Shown here piece by piece: positions 26,764 to 35,830 of a stretch of 64,000 nucleotides of DNA (the stretch's first letter is position 1; every line of letters starts with the position of its first letter). This stretch comes from Brucella pseudogrignonensis (GTDB taxonomy: Bacteria > Pseudomonadota > Alphaproteobacteria > Rhizobiales > Rhizobiaceae). Made by a program: the position numbers and the translations under genes. The notes under the pieces are model-generated. The model was not told the DNA's origin. It saw nothing but the letters and a program-made list of their open reading frames with translations, and did not search any database. The stretch spans positions 62,001 through 126,000 of the forward strand of contig NZ_NNRM01000016.1 of NCBI RefSeq assembly GCF_002252525.1, in the 5' to 3' direction.

Positions 26764-27675
26764 TCACTTGTCTTTTTCATGCACACGGATAAGCCCTTCC
26801 TGCGCAACCGAGGCAATCAGAAGCCCTTCACGCGTATAGAGCGCACCGCGGTTAAACCCGCGCGCACTGGACGCGCTTGGCGTATCCTGGGTGTAAAGGA
26901 GCCAGTCATCGAGCCCGCACGGGCGATGGAACCACATCGCATGATCAAGACTTGCCACCTGCAGATCTCGGTCAAAAATCGTGCGCCCATGCGGATGCAG
27001 AGATGTATCGAGCAAGGTCATATCCGACAGATAGGCGAGAATGGCCGCCTGAAGTGCGCGATCATCCGGCACGATACCGCGCGCCCGCACCCAGACATGC
27101 TGACTTGGAGCCAGTTTCTCGCGCGAGAAATAATGTTTGAGAGATACTGGCTTGATCTCGATGGGGCGCTCCTGCTCCCAGTATTTGCGCACGCCCGCCG
27201 GTGCCAGATGCAGATATTCTTCCTTGAGATCATGATCGCCGACAAGCTGCTCGGGCATCGGCAGGCCTTCAGGCATATCGATCTGATGATCAAGCCCCGT
27301 TTCATCAATCTGGAACGACGCTGACAGCGTGAAGATCGCCTTGCCGTGCTGCTTTGCCAAAACGCGGCGCGTGTTGAAGCTCGAACCATCACGAATACGA
27401 TCAACTTCATAGATGATCGGAATGGCCGGATCACCCGGACGTACAAAATAGCCATGCAGCGAATGAACATGCCGATCCGCATCAACCGTGCGCTGGGCCG
27501 CAATCAGCGCCTGCCCGATCACCTGCCCGCCAAAAACGCGCTGCCAGCCCACCTGCGGACTATTGCCGCGGAAAAGATCCATTTCGAGCGTTTCAAGATC
27601 AAGTGTCGTCAGAAGCTGCTGCATGGCAGCGGTCTGCTTACCTTCAAATGCACTGGTCTTTTTATCATCGGACAT
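26764..27675 (-). CDS. tesB: Acyl-CoA thioesterase II
   Basis: A 303-residue double-hotdog thioesterase that hydrolyses medium- and long-chain acyl-CoAs. RVFGGQVIGQALIAAQRTV and HSLHGYFVRPGDPAIPI lie in the N-terminal hotdog; the C-terminal half carries the catalytic Asp region (LDHAMWFHR) followed by the conserved Ser/Thr-Gln positions (YTQDTPSAS). Its place beside amtB recalls the amtB-tesB adjacency of enterobacteria. It is divergent from the Ubi-type monooxygenase gene. Confidence 0.94.
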   Translation of the reverse strand: MSDDKKTSAFEGKQTAAMQQLLTTLDLETLEMDLFRGNSPQVGWQRVFGGQVIGQALIAAQRTVDADRHVHSLHGYFVRPGDPAIPIIYEVDRIRDGSSFNTRRVLAKQHGKAIFTLSASFQIDETGLDHQIDMPEGLPMPEQLVGDHDLKEEYLHLAPAGVRKYWEQERPIEIKPVSLKHYFSREKLAPSQHVWVRARGIVPDDRALQAAILAYLSDMTLLDTSLHPHGRTIFDRDLQVASLDHAMWFHRPCGLDDWLLYTQDTPSASSARGFNRGALYTREGLLIASVAQEGLIRVHEKDK

Positions 27676-27812
27676 GGACAGCCTGTCTCCTGCAATCCTA
27701 TATAGGAACTATATTCTCGGTGAACTGTTTGTGCCTGCACGACAGAAACTGTCAAGTCGAAGCCTCATATGCTTCACCGAAGGGTGATCTGAATATCCGA
27801 AAGGAAGAAGCG

Positions 27813-29057
27813 ATGTCTGCCGCAAGCAAGCAGGGAACCACGGGCAAGAACGATCTGGTAATCGCAGGCGGCGGCTATGTCGGCCTCGTTACCGCCGTTG
27901 CGGTCAAATCGGCAGCTCCGCATCTTTCGGTTACCGTCATCGACGGCGCACCGGCAGGCGCATGGAAGAACGACCCGCGTGCATCCTCCATTGCAGCAGC
28001 TGCTTCGCGTATGCTCGACAAGCTCGGCTGTTGGCAGGAAATCGTTACCGACGCTCAGCCCATCACAGAAATGGTCGTTACCGATTCCCGCACCTCCGAT
28101 CCGGTACGACCTGTCTTCCTAACATTCTCTGGCGACGTGAATCCGGGCGAGCCTTTTGCCCATATGGTTGAAAACCGTGTGCTCAACACCGCCCTTCACA
28201 GACAAGCAGATGCACTCGGCATCACCTTCATCGAAGGCATGAGCGTCGAGAATTTTGAAACCAATCCTGAATCGGTTGCCGTGAAGCTGGCCAATGGTGA
28301 AACACTCATCACCCGCCTGCTGATTGCCGCAGACGGCGCAAAATCACGCCTGCGCGACATCGCTGGCATCAAGACGGTCAACTGGGATTACGACCAGTCG
28401 GGCATCGTCTGCAACGTCGCCCATGAGCGCCCACATGGTGGTCGTGCCGATGAGCATTTCCTGCCCGCAGGTCCATTTGCCATCCTTCCACTGAAGGGCA
28501 ATCGCAGCTCGCTCGTCTGGACGGAACGCACAGCCGATGCCGAGCGCCTGATCCGCGAAGACGATTTCATCTTTGAGACCGAACTTGAGCAGCGTTTCGG
28601 TCATCGCCTTGGCGCGCTGACGGTCGAGGGTCCGCGCCGCGCCTTTCCGCTTGGCCTCACACTGGCCCGCGAATTCGTAAAGCCACGCTTTGCACTTGTG
28701 GGTGATGCAGCCCACCGCATCCACCCGATTGCCGGTCAGGGCCTCAATCTCGGTTTCCGTGATGCGGCAGCCATTGCCGAAGTTATCGTCGAAACTGATC
28801 GCCTTGGCCTCGACATCGGCTCTTTCGCAGCACTGGAACGCTATCAGGCATGGCGCCGGTTCGACACGGTGCAGATGGGTGTCACAACCGACGTACTGAC
28901 AAAACTGTTCTCCAACGACAATCCGGCAGTCCGCACCATTCGCGACATTGGACTGGGTCTTGTTGACCGCGTTCCAAGCCTCAAGTCCTTCTTCATCAAG
29001 CAGGCAGCGGGTCTTTCGGGGGATACACCACGTCTTTTACAGGGCGAAGCGATTTAA
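27813..29057 (+). CDS. UbiH/UbiF-family FAD-dependent ubiquinone biosynthesis hydroxylase
   Basis: A 414-residue class A flavoprotein monooxygenase that hydroxylates the benzoquinol ring during ubiquinone synthesis. The N-terminal dinucleotide motif is IAGGGYVGLV, the middle DG motif is IAADGAKSRLRDIAG, and the FAD-ribityl motif GDAAHRIHPIAGQGLNLGFRDA is present. Regiospecificity (C1, C5 or C6) cannot be told; alphaproteobacteria use UbiL and UbiM-type variants. The start at ATG 27813 follows AAGGAAG; the frame extends 70 codons upstream through the divergent promoter without homology. Confidence 0.88.
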   Translation: MSAASKQGTTGKNDLVIAGGGYVGLVTAVAVKSAAPHLSVTVIDGAPAGAWKNDPRASSIAAAASRMLDKLGCWQEIVTDAQPITEMVVTDSRTSDPVRPVFLTFSGDVNPGEPFAHMVENRVLNTALHRQADALGITFIEGMSVENFETNPESVAVKLANGETLITRLLIAADGAKSRLRDIAGIKTVNWDYDQSGIVCNVAHERPHGGRADEHFLPAGPFAILPLKGNRSSLVWTERTADAERLIREDDFIFETELEQRFGHRLGALTVEGPRRAFPLGLTLAREFVKPRFALVGDAAHRIHPIAGQGLNLGFRDAAAIAEVIVETDRLGLDIGSFAALERYQAWRRFDTVQMGVTTDVLTKLFSNDNPAVRTIRDIGLGLVDRVPSLKSFFIKQAAGLSGDTPRLLQGEAI

Positions 29058-29135
29058 GCTTCACACGCGCACTGGAAAAAGCTTCCACGTCTGCTAAAAA
29101 AGCAAGACTGAGCATAGGCGTGGGGGCCTCGGGGC

Positions 29136-30320
29136 ATGCATACCAATGAGCGATTGATCGACAGGCTCCTGCAGTTGCAGGCAGGTTTTTGGTCAACTGA
29201 AGACGTTCACAAACTATCCAAAATTGCAGGCGCCCTAGCCATTATCGCTGCTATGGCAGCTGCCATCATCTACTCAGTCGTAAAACCCGACCATAACTGG
29301 GACATGATCCCTTATATCGCAACAGCGCTCGAAAACCGCTATCCCGATGCGACCCAACTGCATACGGAAACATGGCGGCAAATCGCAGAAGTAACATCAG
29401 AAGGCGAGTTGCAAGCGCTGAAATATGGTGGAGACTATCGAAGCGCCCAGTGGGCAAGCCCCGATAATTTCAAATCGCAGCTCGTCATGTACCGCGTCAA
29501 AGCGGGCTATATTCAGCTTCTGCGCTGGCTGGAACCCTATACAGGGCTGGTCCGTGGCGGCCACCTCATCAGCATCTCAGCAGCGTTCGCTACCGGACTG
29601 CTGATACTTTGGCTGCTCGGCAGCTATAATGCGCTTCAGGCCGGGCTCCTGGTTGGACCCGCGCTTTTACTGGCCGGTTATGGCCCAATAACATCAGCGG
29701 TCTTTCCGGACATCGCCATGGCAGCGCTTTCCTTCGCCGCCATTTTCGCCATTCTGCGCGAGCGCGATTGGCTGGGTGCCTTGCTGCTCGTGCTATCTTT
29801 CACAATCCGTCCAGACAACATCATCATGATCTTTGCTCTGCTGATCACAGCAGTTCTGTTCGGCTGGCGTAAACTTCCACTGCTGATCGCCTTTGCGGCC
29901 TGCATCGCGGCAGGCCTGATGATGGAAAAAGCCGCCGGACATCCCGGCTGGTGGGCGCATCTTTATTTCACCTGCATCGAGATGCAGAGTTCCATGACTG
30001 GATTTAAACCAGATTTTTCGATCGTTCTGCTCGTCAAAGCCTATATTCGTGGGATCATTCTGGCGCTTTATCTCGAAAGCTGGCCTTCCATGCTGTTGCT
30101 GGCACTGGTCGCTTGGGCAGCGATGGCGAAAGCCGGCATTAAAGCCGATATTCCTCGATTGAATGGTATCGTCTTTGCCATGGTCATCGGAATTCTCGGC
30201 AAGTTTGTTTACTTTCCGATGCCCTATGATCGCTTTTTCTTCAACATGATCATCGTCATCATTCTGATGCTGTCACTGGCATGGGCAGTCGATACAAACC
30301 GTAAGTTTGCCCAAAACTGA
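29136..30320 (+). CDS. Polytopic membrane protein, possible GT-C-type glycosyltransferase
   Basis: A 394-residue protein with an N-terminal helix (about 28-48), a large first extracytoplasmic loop with NWDMIPYIATALENRYPDA, and about nine further helices. The Asp in the first loop and the overall layout resemble polyprenyl-phosphate-dependent GT-C glycosyltransferases, but I see no strong family signature. A SFTIRPDNIIMIF segment and PYDRFFFNMI near the end are notable. It is not clearly part of an operon: 78 bases separate it from the Ubi gene. The function is unknown; sugar transfer onto an envelope glycan is a hypothesis. Confidence 0.55.
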   Translation: MHTNERLIDRLLQLQAGFWSTEDVHKLSKIAGALAIIAAMAAAIIYSVVKPDHNWDMIPYIATALENRYPDATQLHTETWRQIAEVTSEGELQALKYGGDYRSAQWASPDNFKSQLVMYRVKAGYIQLLRWLEPYTGLVRGGHLISISAAFATGLLILWLLGSYNALQAGLLVGPALLLAGYGPITSAVFPDIAMAALSFAAIFAILRERDWLGALLLVLSFTIRPDNIIMIFALLITAVLFGWRKLPLLIAFAACIAAGLMMEKAAGHPGWWAHLYFTCIEMQSSMTGFKPDFSIVLLVKAYIRGIILALYLESWPSMLLLALVAWAAMAKAGIKADIPRLNGIVFAMVIGILGKFVYFPMPYDRFFFNMIIVIILMLSLAWAVDTNRKFAQN

Positions 30321-30383
30321 CACTGGAAGCCATGGGAAGCCGCCCTATCTGGTTGGAAGAAACCAATCGAGAGGAGCTTCCCC

Positions 30384-30821
30384 ATGGACAGAAAAGCAAC
30401 CGCAGTCTGGAAAGGTACACTCAAAGACGGCAAAGGCACGCTCAATACCCAGAGCGGTGCGCTTAAAGACCTGCCCTATGATTTCAAGGCGCGCTTTGAA
30501 GATGAAAGTGGACGCGCAGGTACCAACCCTGAAGAGCTTCTCGGCGCCGCCCACGCAGGTTGCTTCGCCATGCAGCTGTCAGCCCTGCTTACCGAACACG
30601 GCACGCCACCAGAAAAACTCGACGCGACAGCAGCCGTCACAGTTGGCCCCGCATCAGGTGGCGGCTTTGCTATCTCCCGCAGTGCATTGACGCTCAATGC
30701 AAGCATTCCCGGCATATCTGAGGAAGATTTTGCAAGCCTTGCCAAGAAAGCAAAAGAATCCTGCCCGCTTTCGAAAGCACTGGGTGCAATCGAAGTAACA
30801 CTGGACGCCAAGCTGGTTTGA
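30384..30821 (+). CDS. OsmC-type peroxiredoxin
   Basis: A 145-residue OsmC-subfamily hydroperoxide reductase. The two redox cysteines are in AAHAGCFAMQLSALL (about residue 60) and ESCPLSKALG (about residue 130), the usual spacing. The N-terminal AVWKGTLKDGKG strand is the OsmC rather than the Ohr form. The enzyme detoxifies organic peroxides and hypochlorite. It forms a single-gene unit with its own terminator. Confidence 0.94.
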   Translation: MDRKATAVWKGTLKDGKGTLNTQSGALKDLPYDFKARFEDESGRAGTNPEELLGAAHAGCFAMQLSALLTEHGTPPEKLDATAAVTVGPASGGGFAISRSALTLNASIPGISEEDFASLAKKAKESCPLSKALGAIEVTLDAKLV

Positions 30822-30826
30822 TCAAC

Positions 30827-30851
30827 AAAAGCGGGCCTAGCCCGCTTTTTT
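30827..30851 (+). terminator. Terminator after osmC-like gene
   Basis: A 10-bp stem (AAAAGCGGGC/GCCCGCTTTT) with a CTA loop and a T-run begins six bases after the OsmC stop. The T-run overlaps the stop codon of the convergent VOC gene. Confidence 0.88.
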
Positions 30852-31221
30852 ATTCCGGAAGATGGCAGACGGCTTCGATATTATGGCCGTCAGGATCGGT
30901 TACAAACGCTGCATAATAATCGGGATGATAATGTTCCCGCAAACCGGGCTTGCCGTTGTCACTCCCCCCTGCAGCGAGTGCCGCTTCATAAAAGCGATCT
31001 ACCTCAGAGCGGGTTCCTGCCGAGAAAGCGACATGAAGAACGCCTTCCAGCTTTGAACCTTTCTGCTTGCCGATCCAGAATTCCGGCTTTCCGTTGCGGC
31101 CATAGCCGACCCAATCTCCGAATTCCATCGCTCGCGTGATACCCAGCGGCGCTAAAGCCGCATCATAGAAAGCACGGGATTTTGGCATACTGGAAATGTT
31201 GAAACCGATATGATCAAGCAT
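30850..31221 (-). CDS. VOC-family (glyoxalase/bleomycin resistance fold) protein
   Basis: A 123-residue single VOC module pair. MLDHIGFNISSMPKSRAFY gives the first metal-ligand His and the typical strand-helix start, HVAFSA the middle His, and YYAAFVTDPDGHNIEAVCH the closing Glu/His region. Members are metal-dependent dioxygenases, lyases or binding proteins; the reaction is unknown for this one. It converges on the OsmC gene. Confidence 0.88.
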   Translation of the reverse strand: MLDHIGFNISSMPKSRAFYDAALAPLGITRAMEFGDWVGYGRNGKPEFWIGKQKGSKLEGVLHVAFSAGTRSEVDRFYEAALAAGGSDNGKPGLREHYHPDYYAAFVTDPDGHNIEAVCHLPE

Positions 31222-31307
31222 GAAAGACCTTTAAAGCCGAAACACTGCATTGATTAGATCAGATATCGGCGAAACAGCAAAGATCAAGGATCGGTTGCGC
31301 TACATAT

Positions 31308-31337
31308 AAAAGAAAAGGGAGGCATGAGCCTCCCTTT
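31308..31337 (-). terminator. Terminator of sdhCDAB
   Basis: A perfect 10-bp stem (AAAGGGAGGC/GCCTCCCTTT) with an ATGA loop is followed, in the minus direction, by TTTTCTTTT. It lies 23 bases after the sdhB stop. Confidence 0.88.
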
Positions 31338-31359
31338 CCGTCGATTATAAAAACACGTT

Positions 31360-32139
31360 TTACACGCGGCGCTCGACCATCATCTTCTTGATTTCGGCAA
31401 TCGCCTTGGCAGGGTTGAGACCCTTCGGGCAGGTTTGCGCGCAGTTCATGATCGTATGGCAGCGATACAGGCGGAACGGATCTTCGAGATTATCGAGACG
31501 TTCGCCCTTGGCTTCGTCGCGGCTGTCGATCAACCAGCGATAGGCCTGAAGCAGAACAGCTGGTCCAAGGTAGCGGTCGCCATTCCACCAGTAGCTTGGG
31601 CACGAGGTCGAACAGCAGGCGCAGAGAATGCACTCGTAAAGACCATCGAGTTTCTGACGATCTTCGTGGCTCTGCAGCCATTCCTTCTGCGGCTCTGGCG
31701 AAACCGTCTTGAGCCAAGGCTCAATCGAACGGTGCTGAGCATAGAAGTTGCTGAGATCAGGCACCAGATCCTTCACCACCGGCATATGCGGCAGCGGGTA
31801 GACCTTGATGGAACCCTTGATCTCGTCCATGCCCTTGGTGCAGGCGAGCGTGTTGGCGCCATCGATGTTCATTGCGCAGGAGCCGCAAATGCCCTCACGG
31901 CACGAACGGCGCAGCGTCAACGTCGGATCGATCTTGTTCTTGATGTAGAGAAGACCGTCGAGCACCATCGGGCCGCAATCATCGCGATCGATATAATAGG
32001 TATCGATGCTTGGATTTGCGTCGTCATCCGGTGACCAGCGATAAATACGGAACTCCGTTACATTCTTGGCACCATCTGGACGCGGCCAGGTTTTGCCTTC
32101 CTGCATACGGGAGTTCTTGGGAAGTGCGAGTTCAACCAT
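31360..32139 (-). CDS. sdhB: Succinate dehydrogenase iron-sulfur subunit
   Basis: This 259-residue subunit carries the [2Fe-2S], [4Fe-4S] and [3Fe-4S] clusters that pass electrons from FAD to ubiquinone. Cluster ligands are seen in [15 protein letters not shown], in [16 protein letters not shown], and in [18 protein letters not shown]. Length and motif order are standard. It is the last gene of sdhC-sdhD-sdhA-sdhB, 15 bases after sdhA. Confidence 0.98.
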   Translation of the reverse strand: MVELALPKNSRMQEGKTWPRPDGAKNVTEFRIYRWSPDDDANPSIDTYYIDRDDCGPMVLDGLLYIKNKIDPTLTLRRSCREGICGSCAMNIDGANTLACTKGMDEIKGSIKVYPLPHMPVVKDLVPDLSNFYAQHRSIEPWLKTVSPEPQKEWLQSHEDRQKLDGLYECILCACCSTSCPSYWWNGDRYLGPAVLLQAYRWLIDSRDEAKGERLDNLEDPFRLYRCHTIMNCAQTCPKGLNPAKAIAEIKKMMVERRV

Positions 32140-32154
32140 TGCTCATTCCCTCGA

Positions 32155-33999
32155 TCAGTAAACGCGCTTCTTAGGCGCGATCTTGGCCAGGCTGATGCCG
32201 CCTTCTTCCTCGGTCGTCAGCGGATCGAGATGAACAGGGCGGTAATCAAGCTTCACGTCGCCATTTGGCGACAGCCAGGAAAGGGTGTGTTTACGCCATT
32301 CGGCGTCGTTACGGTCCGGGAAATCCTCATGCGCATGTGCGCCGCGGCTTTCGTGACGGGCTTCAGCCGAAACGACTGTCACCATCGCGTTAGCCATCAG
32401 GTTTTCCAGTTCCAGCGTCTCAACCAGATCAGAATTCCAGATCATCGAACGGTCGGAGACCTTGATGTCCGGCAGTTCTTTCCAGATCTCCGCCATACGT
32501 GCGACGCCCTGTTTGAGCGACTCGTCCGTACGGAACACGGCAGCGTCTTCCTGCATGGTGCGCTGCATCTTTTCGCGCAGTTCTGCGGTTGGTGTCGAAC
32601 CGTTGGCATAACGAAGACGATGGAAGCGATCCATGATCGTTTCGACCGCTGCTTCGTTGATGTCTGGAATCTTTGCAGCGCGGTCGATAACTTCGCCAGC
32701 GCGGATTGCAGCTGCACGGCCAAACACCACCAGATCGATCAGCGAGTTGGAGCCGAGACGGTTTGCACCGTGTACGGAAGCGCAACCTGCTTCACCCACA
32801 GCCATCAGGCCCGGCTGAACGCGGTCAGGATCTTCTTGCGTCGGGTTAAGCACTTCGCCCCAATAGTTGGTTGGAATGCCGCCCATATTGTAGTGAACGG
32901 TTGGCAGAACCGGGATCGGTTCCTTGGTCACATCGACGCCTGCGAAAATCTTGGCCGACTCGGAAATGCCCGGCAGACGTTCATGCAGAACAGCCGGATC
33001 AAGATGGTCGAGATGCAGGTAGATGTGGTCTTTGTTCTTGCCAACGCCGCGACCAGCGCGGATTTCCATGGTCATGCAGCGCGAGACAACGTCACGCGAA
33101 GCAAGATCCTTGGCGGAAGGCGCGTAACGCTCCATGAAGCGTTCGCCTTCGGAATTGACCAGATAGCCACCTTCACCGCGTGCGCCTTCAGTAATCAGGC
33201 AGCCCGCACCATAAATGCCAGTTGGATGGAACTGAACGAATTCCATGTCCTGAAGCGGAAGGCCAGCGCGTGCTGCCATGCCACCGCCGTCGCCGGTGCA
33301 GGTATGGGCCGAGGTTGCCGAGAAATAGGAACGGCCATAACCGCCCGTCGCCAAAACCACCATCTTGGCGGCAAAGCGATGGATTGTACCGTCATCGAGG
33401 TTCCAGGCGACAACGCCGGTGCAAACGCCATCAGTCATGATGAGATCAAGCGCGAAATATTCGATGAAGAACTGCGCATTGTTTCTCAGCGACTGGCCGT
33501 AAAGCGTGTGCAGGATCGCGTGGCCGGTACGGTCAGCAGCAGCACAGGTGCGCTGAACCGGAGGGCCGTCGCCGAAATTCTGCATGTGGCCACCGAACGG
33601 GCGCTGATAGATCTTGCCTTCTTCGGTACGCGAGAAAGGCACACCGTAATGCTCCAGTTCATAAACCGCAGCAGGCGCTTCACGCGCCAGATATTCCATC
33701 GCGTCGGTATCGCCCAGCCAGTCCGATCCCTTGACGGTATCGTACATATGCCACTGCCAGCTATCCGGGCCCATGTTCTTGAGCGAAGCGGCGATGCCGC
33801 CCTGTGCTGCAACCGTATGCGAACGGGTTGGGAAAACCTTGGTGATGCAAGCGGTTTTGAAACCCTGCTCAGCCATGCCGAGCGTTGCACGCAGACCTGC
33901 GCCACCGGCACCAACGACAACAACGTCGAACTTGTGATCTACAAACTTGTAGTTCTTTTCGCCCGCAGCACTGGCCGCGTTTTTTTCTGCACTAGCCAT
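32155..33999 (-). CDS. sdhA: Succinate dehydrogenase flavoprotein subunit
   Basis: The 614-residue FAD subunit oxidises succinate to fumarate. [14 protein letters not shown] binds FAD; the histidine in [11 protein letters not shown] is the covalent flavin attachment site; [21 protein letters not shown] and the catalytic Arg region RAGRGVG are present. The long frame on the opposite strand is a shadow of this gene. SdhA lies seven bases after sdhD. Maturation needs SdhE, not seen here. Confidence 0.98.
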   Translation of the reverse strand: MASAEKNAASAAGEKNYKFVDHKFDVVVVGAGGAGLRATLGMAEQGFKTACITKVFPTRSHTVAAQGGIAASLKNMGPDSWQWHMYDTVKGSDWLGDTDAMEYLAREAPAAVYELEHYGVPFSRTEEGKIYQRPFGGHMQNFGDGPPVQRTCAAADRTGHAILHTLYGQSLRNNAQFFIEYFALDLIMTDGVCTGVVAWNLDDGTIHRFAAKMVVLATGGYGRSYFSATSAHTCTGDGGGMAARAGLPLQDMEFVQFHPTGIYGAGCLITEGARGEGGYLVNSEGERFMERYAPSAKDLASRDVVSRCMTMEIRAGRGVGKNKDHIYLHLDHLDPAVLHERLPGISESAKIFAGVDVTKEPIPVLPTVHYNMGGIPTNYWGEVLNPTQEDPDRVQPGLMAVGEAGCASVHGANRLGSNSLIDLVVFGRAAAIRAGEVIDRAAKIPDINEAAVETIMDRFHRLRYANGSTPTAELREKMQRTMQEDAAVFRTDESLKQGVARMAEIWKELPDIKVSDRSMIWNSDLVETLELENLMANAMVTVVSAEARHESRGAHAHEDFPDRNDAEWRKHTLSWLSPNGDVKLDYRPVHLDPLTTEEEGGISLAKIAPKKRVY

Positions 34000-34006
34000 C
34001 GGGCTA

Positions 34007-34390
34007 TCAACCTCCGAAGCTCAGCTTGAGGATCGCATAGACGCAAGCCACGCCAACAACAACCGTGAAGAAGGTGTTGAGCATGACCAGCAGGACCTTC
34101 AGGCCTTCGCCGTGAATGTAATCTTCAATAATAACCTGCATGCCAAGACGCATGTGGTAAACGCCGGTCAGCACGAACAGCGCCATCACCAGAGCGGTGA
34201 ACGGATGCGCCAGAACGGATTTCACTTCCGCATAGCTTGCGCCATGGAGCGAAATAACCAGACCGATGAAAAACAGAACCAGCGGGACGAGTGCCACAGC
34301 ACTCATACGCTGAAACCAGAAATGGGCGGTGCCTTCTTTGGCCGAGCCCAGACCGCGAACCTTGCCGAGAGGTGTACGCATATCGTTCAT
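34007..34390 (-). CDS. sdhD: Succinate dehydrogenase membrane anchor subunit SdhD
   Basis: A 127-residue hydrophobic anchor with three membrane helices. [19 protein letters not shown] and [18 protein letters not shown] hold the heme b and quinone-site residues. The ATG at 34390 is set by AAGGAG upstream; the frame extends 15 codons more without support. It follows sdhC by 13 bases. Confidence 0.95.
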   Translation of the reverse strand: MNDMRTPLGKVRGLGSAKEGTAHFWFQRMSAVALVPLVLFFIGLVISLHGASYAEVKSVLAHPFTALVMALFVLTGVYHMRLGMQVIIEDYIHGEGLKVLLVMLNTFFTVVVGVACVYAILKLSFGG

Positions 34391-34403
34391 GTCAGAACTC
34401 CTT

Positions 34404-34802
34404 TCAGCGCACTGCGAAAGCAACAACCCAGACAAGGACCGTTGCAGGCAGCGAGAAGGCCAGCGTCAGCCAGGCAATTTTGCTGGCCGTGTGCTTTTCA
34501 AGTCCGGCACCCATGTCCCAGATGAAATGGCGTACGCCGCCGGCCAGATGGTGCAGAAGCGCCCAGGTATAGCCGAACAGAACCAGATAGCCGATCCATG
34601 AACTATAGACCCAGCTCACCATGTTGAACGCATCTTCGCCGATTGCGGCGGCAATCAGCCATGCGGCGAGAAGAAGGGTTCCGAAATAAAGTGCGCCGCC
34701 GGTGATACGATGGATGATGGACATCGTCATCGTGATCTTTGGTCGATAGATCGACAAATGCGGCGACAAAGGACGCTGACGCGTAGCGGTCGGTTGTGTC
34801 AT
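34404..34802 (-). CDS. sdhC: Succinate dehydrogenase cytochrome b556 subunit SdhC
   Basis: A 132-residue membrane subunit. RPLSPHLSIYRPKITMTMSIIHRITGG is the SdhC signature with the quinone-site Ser and Arg, and HLAGGVRHFIWDMG carries the heme-ligating His. Three membrane helices are visible. The ATG at 34802 fits the family N-terminus; the frame is open further upstream but unrelated. It opens the sdh operon. Confidence 0.96.
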   Translation of the reverse strand: MTQPTATRQRPLSPHLSIYRPKITMTMSIIHRITGGALYFGTLLLAAWLIAAAIGEDAFNMVSWVYSSWIGYLVLFGYTWALLHHLAGGVRHFIWDMGAGLEKHTASKIAWLTLAFSLPATVLVWVVAFAVR

Positions 34803-34944
34803 GGCTCTCGTGGGCTTCCCTGACGTTTCTACCCATTTCATCTTGCCCAGCTCTTGCTGGCACAATGAAATGAATGGCCGGTTCATTTGGAGCACCGTGC
34901 TTCCGAATGGACGCACAAAGGACGCTCCAACTTCTTGAATCTAC

Positions 34945-34988
34945 GCATCGTGCTTTCCAAAAATCAGAAACGATTTTTAGGCCGATGC
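34945..34988. repeat. RIME-like palindrome upstream of sdhC
   Basis: The arms GCATCG (34945-34950) and CGATGC (34983-34988) enclose AAAAATCAGAAACGATTTTTAGG, a variant of the core at 15338. It sits about 145 bases upstream of the sdhC start, so within or near the sdh promoter. Confidence 0.65.
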
Positions 34989-35186
34989 TGTAAAACCGAG
35001 TTCGATGTCGCTCACAACGCAGGAAACGGAATTTTCGATCCTGCGTCGGCACGACCCAGAAAATGTGGCTGGATCGTGCTACACGACCCTATGTGGCGCT
35101 TTCTACTGCGCTTTTACCACCACGTCAAAGAAGCTTTTTCACGAAAAGACTAACAATTGGTCGCACCTCGACGACACTTTCGCGTG

Positions 35187-35218
35187 ATTTCGGATTTTAA
35201 ACGATTGAAGTCCGAAAT
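35187..35218. other. Inverted repeat ATTTCGGA...TCCGAAAT
   Basis: Eight-base perfect arms separated by 16 bases lie between the sdh promoter region and the 3' end of the GNAT gene. There is no T-run in either direction, so it is not a standard terminator; an operator or a weak hairpin ending the GNAT message from the right is not indicated. The role is unknown. Confidence 0.35.
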
Positions 35219-35260
35219 GTCGAAAAACATGTGTAATTTCATCCACTTTTGCGGATAAGC

Positions 35261-35719
35261 CTAGTTTCCGAAGCGAATCACGTAACTGGACCAGTCGGCA
35301 GCAGCTGCAATCTGTTCGTAGAGCTTGCGACCATCCTCCGGTACACGGGGCGCATTAAGGACAAGCTTGGACCAGCTGCGTTCTTCTGCCTTGTCAGCAA
35401 GCAGATCAATCAACGCCTTTGCGATGCCTTTGCCGCGATGATCGTGGTGTACATAAATATGGTCAACCTGACCGGCGCGCAGACCTGAGACCGGCTCCGG
35501 AAGATCGTAGAAGATCACGAAGCCGACCAGATTGCCATCAACCCGCGCACCCAGAATCTCGGTAGCGCGATCCTGCAGGAGATGCTCGGCATAGAATTCA
35601 TCCGGACGACGCGGCGCGCCACGCTTCAATGCCTGCGCGTAGCTTGCGAGCAGTGCCGAGAACTCATGGGCATCTCGCAGGTGAAGAAGCGCAATATCGA
35701 CGGCATGATCTGTGGTCAT
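35261..35719 (-). CDS. GNAT-family N-acetyltransferase
   Basis: A 152-residue GNAT-fold acetyltransferase. The acetyl-CoA pyrophosphate loop is HHDHRGKGIAKALIDLL, preceded by the VDHIYVH strand, and the C-terminal LYEQIAAAADW helix is typical. The substrate is unknown. The ATG at 35719 follows GAGGGAAAG; an upstream extension of 29 codons is not supported. It follows the diguanylate cyclase gene on the same strand with about 110 bases between. Confidence 0.88.
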   Translation of the reverse strand: MTTDHAVDIALLHLRDAHEFSALLASYAQALKRGAPRRPDEFYAEHLLQDRATEILGARVDGNLVGFVIFYDLPEPVSGLRAGQVDHIYVHHDHRGKGIAKALIDLLADKAEERSWSKLVLNAPRVPEDGRKLYEQIAAAADWSSYVIRFGN

Positions 35720-35830
35720 GAGCAATCTTTCCCTCAAACATATTTCCAGAAATCGGAAACATCTCAATTGTAGACGAGAGCTGGGTGTAGACAAGAGCCC
35801 GCCCAAAGGTAAAGCGCATCGCTTGCGAAA

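Larger units (their letters stand above)
34803..35260. other. Intergenic region upstream of sdhC
   Basis: These 458 bases have no believable gene. They include a RIME-like palindrome (34945-34988), the presumed sdh promoter and an 8-bp inverted repeat at 35187-35218. Short open frames here have no homology that I recognise and no ribosome binding site. Confidence 0.6.

Noticed and set aside
32230-34029. 599-codon open frame opposite sdhA
   Set aside because: It is fully antisense to sdhA, has no recognisable domain, and its openness follows from the codon bias of the true gene.
34887-35153. Short plus-strand frame upstream of sdhC
   Set aside because: Low-complexity sequence with no start signal and no homology; it includes the RIME-like palindrome.
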